DNA from: an uncultured Lachnospiraceae bacterium
GTDB lineage: Bacteria > Bacillota_A > Clostridia > Lachnospirales > Lachnospiraceae
Assembly: GCA_910587495.1 (NCBI GenBank)
Contig: CAJUMT010000179.1
Span: forward strand, 1-7,234
Length of the DNA: 7,234 nucleotides
Reading direction: 5' to 3'
Under the pieces are notes generated by a model, which worked only from the letters and a program-made list of their open reading frames with translations, searched no databases and was not told the DNA's origin. Shown here one piece after another: positions 6,154 through 7,234 of this stretch. The first letter of the stretch is position 1. Every line of letters starts with the position of its first letter. A program made the position numbers and the translations under genes.

Positions 6154-7234
6154 TTAACCGGAACATAACTGCAGCAAATTCCCACAAGGAACTTTTGCAA
6201 GTTCTCTAGGTTCAATTTTTTTTAATCCGCCGCCGTAGACCCTTCCTTCATTTTCAATCGCATTTCCACTAATACCCTTTAACAATTCCCATATTCTATA
6301 TACGGAGTCCGGATTATCTGAAATAGCTTTTTGCAGATGCTCTTTGGGATAAAGCATTAAATATGAATTTGTTGCAATCGCTTCGGATAGATTTAGTATA
6401 AAGCGAATGGGCGAACTATTGTTTTTCCCTCTCCACATATAAGAGCACAGGAAATAGGTTGCGTCCCTTTGCTCTTGCCAATACCATTTTTTTCTGTTCT
6501 TGCACAGATACTTTTTACTTGTTTTGTCAATCCCGCTCTGTAGATAATCCCATGTGGCGGGGGATTTTTCCATTATTTCCTGTTCTGTTAGTTCACAATC
6601 CAATAAAAAGTATTGTGATTCTATTTGGGGTATTCCGTCGGTATCAGTGCCCACAAAGTCGGTTTTCAAATATCTTGGGCTTGGAAGAATAGGCTTGAAA
6701 AAAGACATATCCATTCCCAATTCCACTATTCTTTCCCGGCTCATTATAAAAAAATTATTATCTCCGGTAGCAAGTCCGCGTTTTATCTCAAAATAATCAC
6801 CTAATTTTATTTCAGCGTTTTCTTCACATCTTATTTCTTTTTTGGGAAAACGTGTCCATTTGCGTTCCTTAATTAAATCAGATTTTTTTATGCGTTTTCT
6901 CTGCGTGGATTTATCATGCGTACCACCGAAAGAAAATTCAATGTCATAATCATTATTAACTATCTCATTTTTGAACCACACAACGCATGATGAAACTAAT
7001 GCGTCAGAAAACATTGAATTTTTCGGGTCATATCGGTGTATTCTTAGTAAATGAACATTCTTCAATAAATATTCCTTAATTGCAGTTCCATAATTAACAT
7101 CCATAAACTCACTTGGTATAAGCCATCCGCAAACAGCGCCTGGGGCAAGCCATTTGTGCGCCAATAAAATAAAGTGGCAGTATAGACCAGCTAAACCCGA
7201 TAAAACTATTCCTGTTTCTTCATTACCGCGTTCA
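6154..7234 (-). CDS. N6-adenine DNA methyltransferase, Eco57I/BsuBI type, C-terminal part, cut by right window edge
   Basis: The reading frame is open from the window edge (first whole codon at 7233) to the TAA at 6154-6156, 359 residues; the N-terminus with the SAM-binding and NPPY/F catalytic motifs is outside the window. The family is recognised from LSGLAGLYCHFILLAHKWL (11-29) and WLIPSEFMDVNYG (37-49), which in relatives follow the catalytic motif, then RIHRYDP and FSDALVSSCVVWF (75-87). A target-recognition-like segment, LGDYFEIKRGLATGDN (144-159), and the near-terminal GRVYGGGLKKIEPREL (330-345) complete the pattern. Such enzymes methylate adenine in a specific DNA site, usually as half of a type II restriction-modification system. 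No endonuclease gene follows downstream, so it may be solitary, or its partner may lie to the right. The protein ends only about 14 residues after the last conserved motif, so a slightly shortened tail is possible. The gene is AT-richer than its neighbours, suggesting horizontal acquisition. The recognition site cannot be read from the sequence. Confidence 0.82.
   Translation of the reverse strand, partial: ERGNEETGIVLSGLAGLYCHFILLAHKWLAPGAVCGWLIPSEFMDVNYGTAIKEYLLKNVHLLRIHRYDPKNSMFSDALVSSCVVWFKNEIVNNDYDIEFSFGGTHDKSTQRKRIKKSDLIKERKWTRFPKKEIRCEENAEIKLGDYFEIKRGLATGDNNFFIMSRERIVELGMDMSFFKPILPSPRYLKTDFVGTDTDGIPQIESQYFLLDCELTEQEIMEKSPATWDYLQSGIDKTSKKYLCKNRKKWYWQEQRDATYFLCSYMWRGKNNSSPIRFILNLSEAIATNSYLMLYPKEHLQKAISDNPDSVYRIWELLKGISGNAIENEGRVYGGGLKKIEPRELAKVPCGNLLQLCSG

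Noticed and set aside
6169..6174. CTGCAG (the PstI/BsuBI site) at the methyltransferase 3' end
   Set aside because: A single hexamer is expected by chance, and the specificity of this enzyme is not known, so no self-modification site is claimed.
5957..6187. 76-codon minus-strand frame overlapping the methyltransferase end
   Set aside because: No ribosome binding site, no recognisable family, overlaps the methyltransferase 3' end and includes the terminator-like repeat; most likely chance.
7162..7164. TTG as a start codon for the methyltransferase
   Set aside because: The frame stays open and conserved upstream (LSGLAGLYCHFILLAHKWL spans it) to the window edge, so this is an internal leucine of a partial gene.
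1..7234. tRNA, rRNA, CRISPR array, transposase or integrase, origin
   Set aside because: No clover-leaf tRNA pattern, regularly spaced repeats, transposase/integrase motifs or iteron clusters were seen on reading both strands; a covariance-model search was not possible.

Overview
The window reads as a chromosomal segment from a low-to-mid GC Firmicute, most likely a gut Clostridia/Lachnospiraceae-type organism. This is inferred from near-consensus AGGAGG ribosome binding sites, sigma-A-like promoters with 17-base spacers, and the protein families present; no taxonomic marker gene is in the window. It holds five genes: two are cut by the window edges and three are complete.

Layout, left to right: (1) 1-2829, minus strand, the first 943 residues of a large DUF4132 (E. 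coli YehI/MolR-like) protein that runs off the left edge. (2) 2830-3031, a divergent intergenic region with a back-to-back promoter for each side. (3) 3032-3741, plus strand, two small membrane-protein genes, DUF4234 and DUF2752, overlapping by one base (TAATG). (4) 3752-5905, minus strand, a 717-residue protein with two SWIM zinc-finger motifs. (5) 5906-6153, an intergenic region with the SWIM gene promoter and a terminator-like inverted repeat. (6) 6154-7234, minus strand, the C-terminal 359 residues of an Eco57I/BsuBI-type N6-adenine DNA methyltransferase, in visibly AT-richer DNA and running off the right edge.

The central theme is the SWIM + DUF4132 pair. In E. coli the homologous families (YehQ, YehI) share the yeh locus with a MoxR-type AAA ATPase (YehL) and a VWA-type protein (YehP). 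This suggests that the window shows one end of a poorly understood MoxR/VWA-associated system whose remaining genes would lie to the left of base 1. The two genes have the same orientation but are not contiguous: the DUF4234-DUF2752 membrane pair lies between them on the opposite strand, and each of the three transcription units has its own recognisable promoter. The neighbouring methyltransferase, with no visible restriction partner, makes this look like an accessory region. Notable non-coding structure includes a perfect 16-bp inverted repeat followed by a T-tract inside the DUF2752 reading frame.
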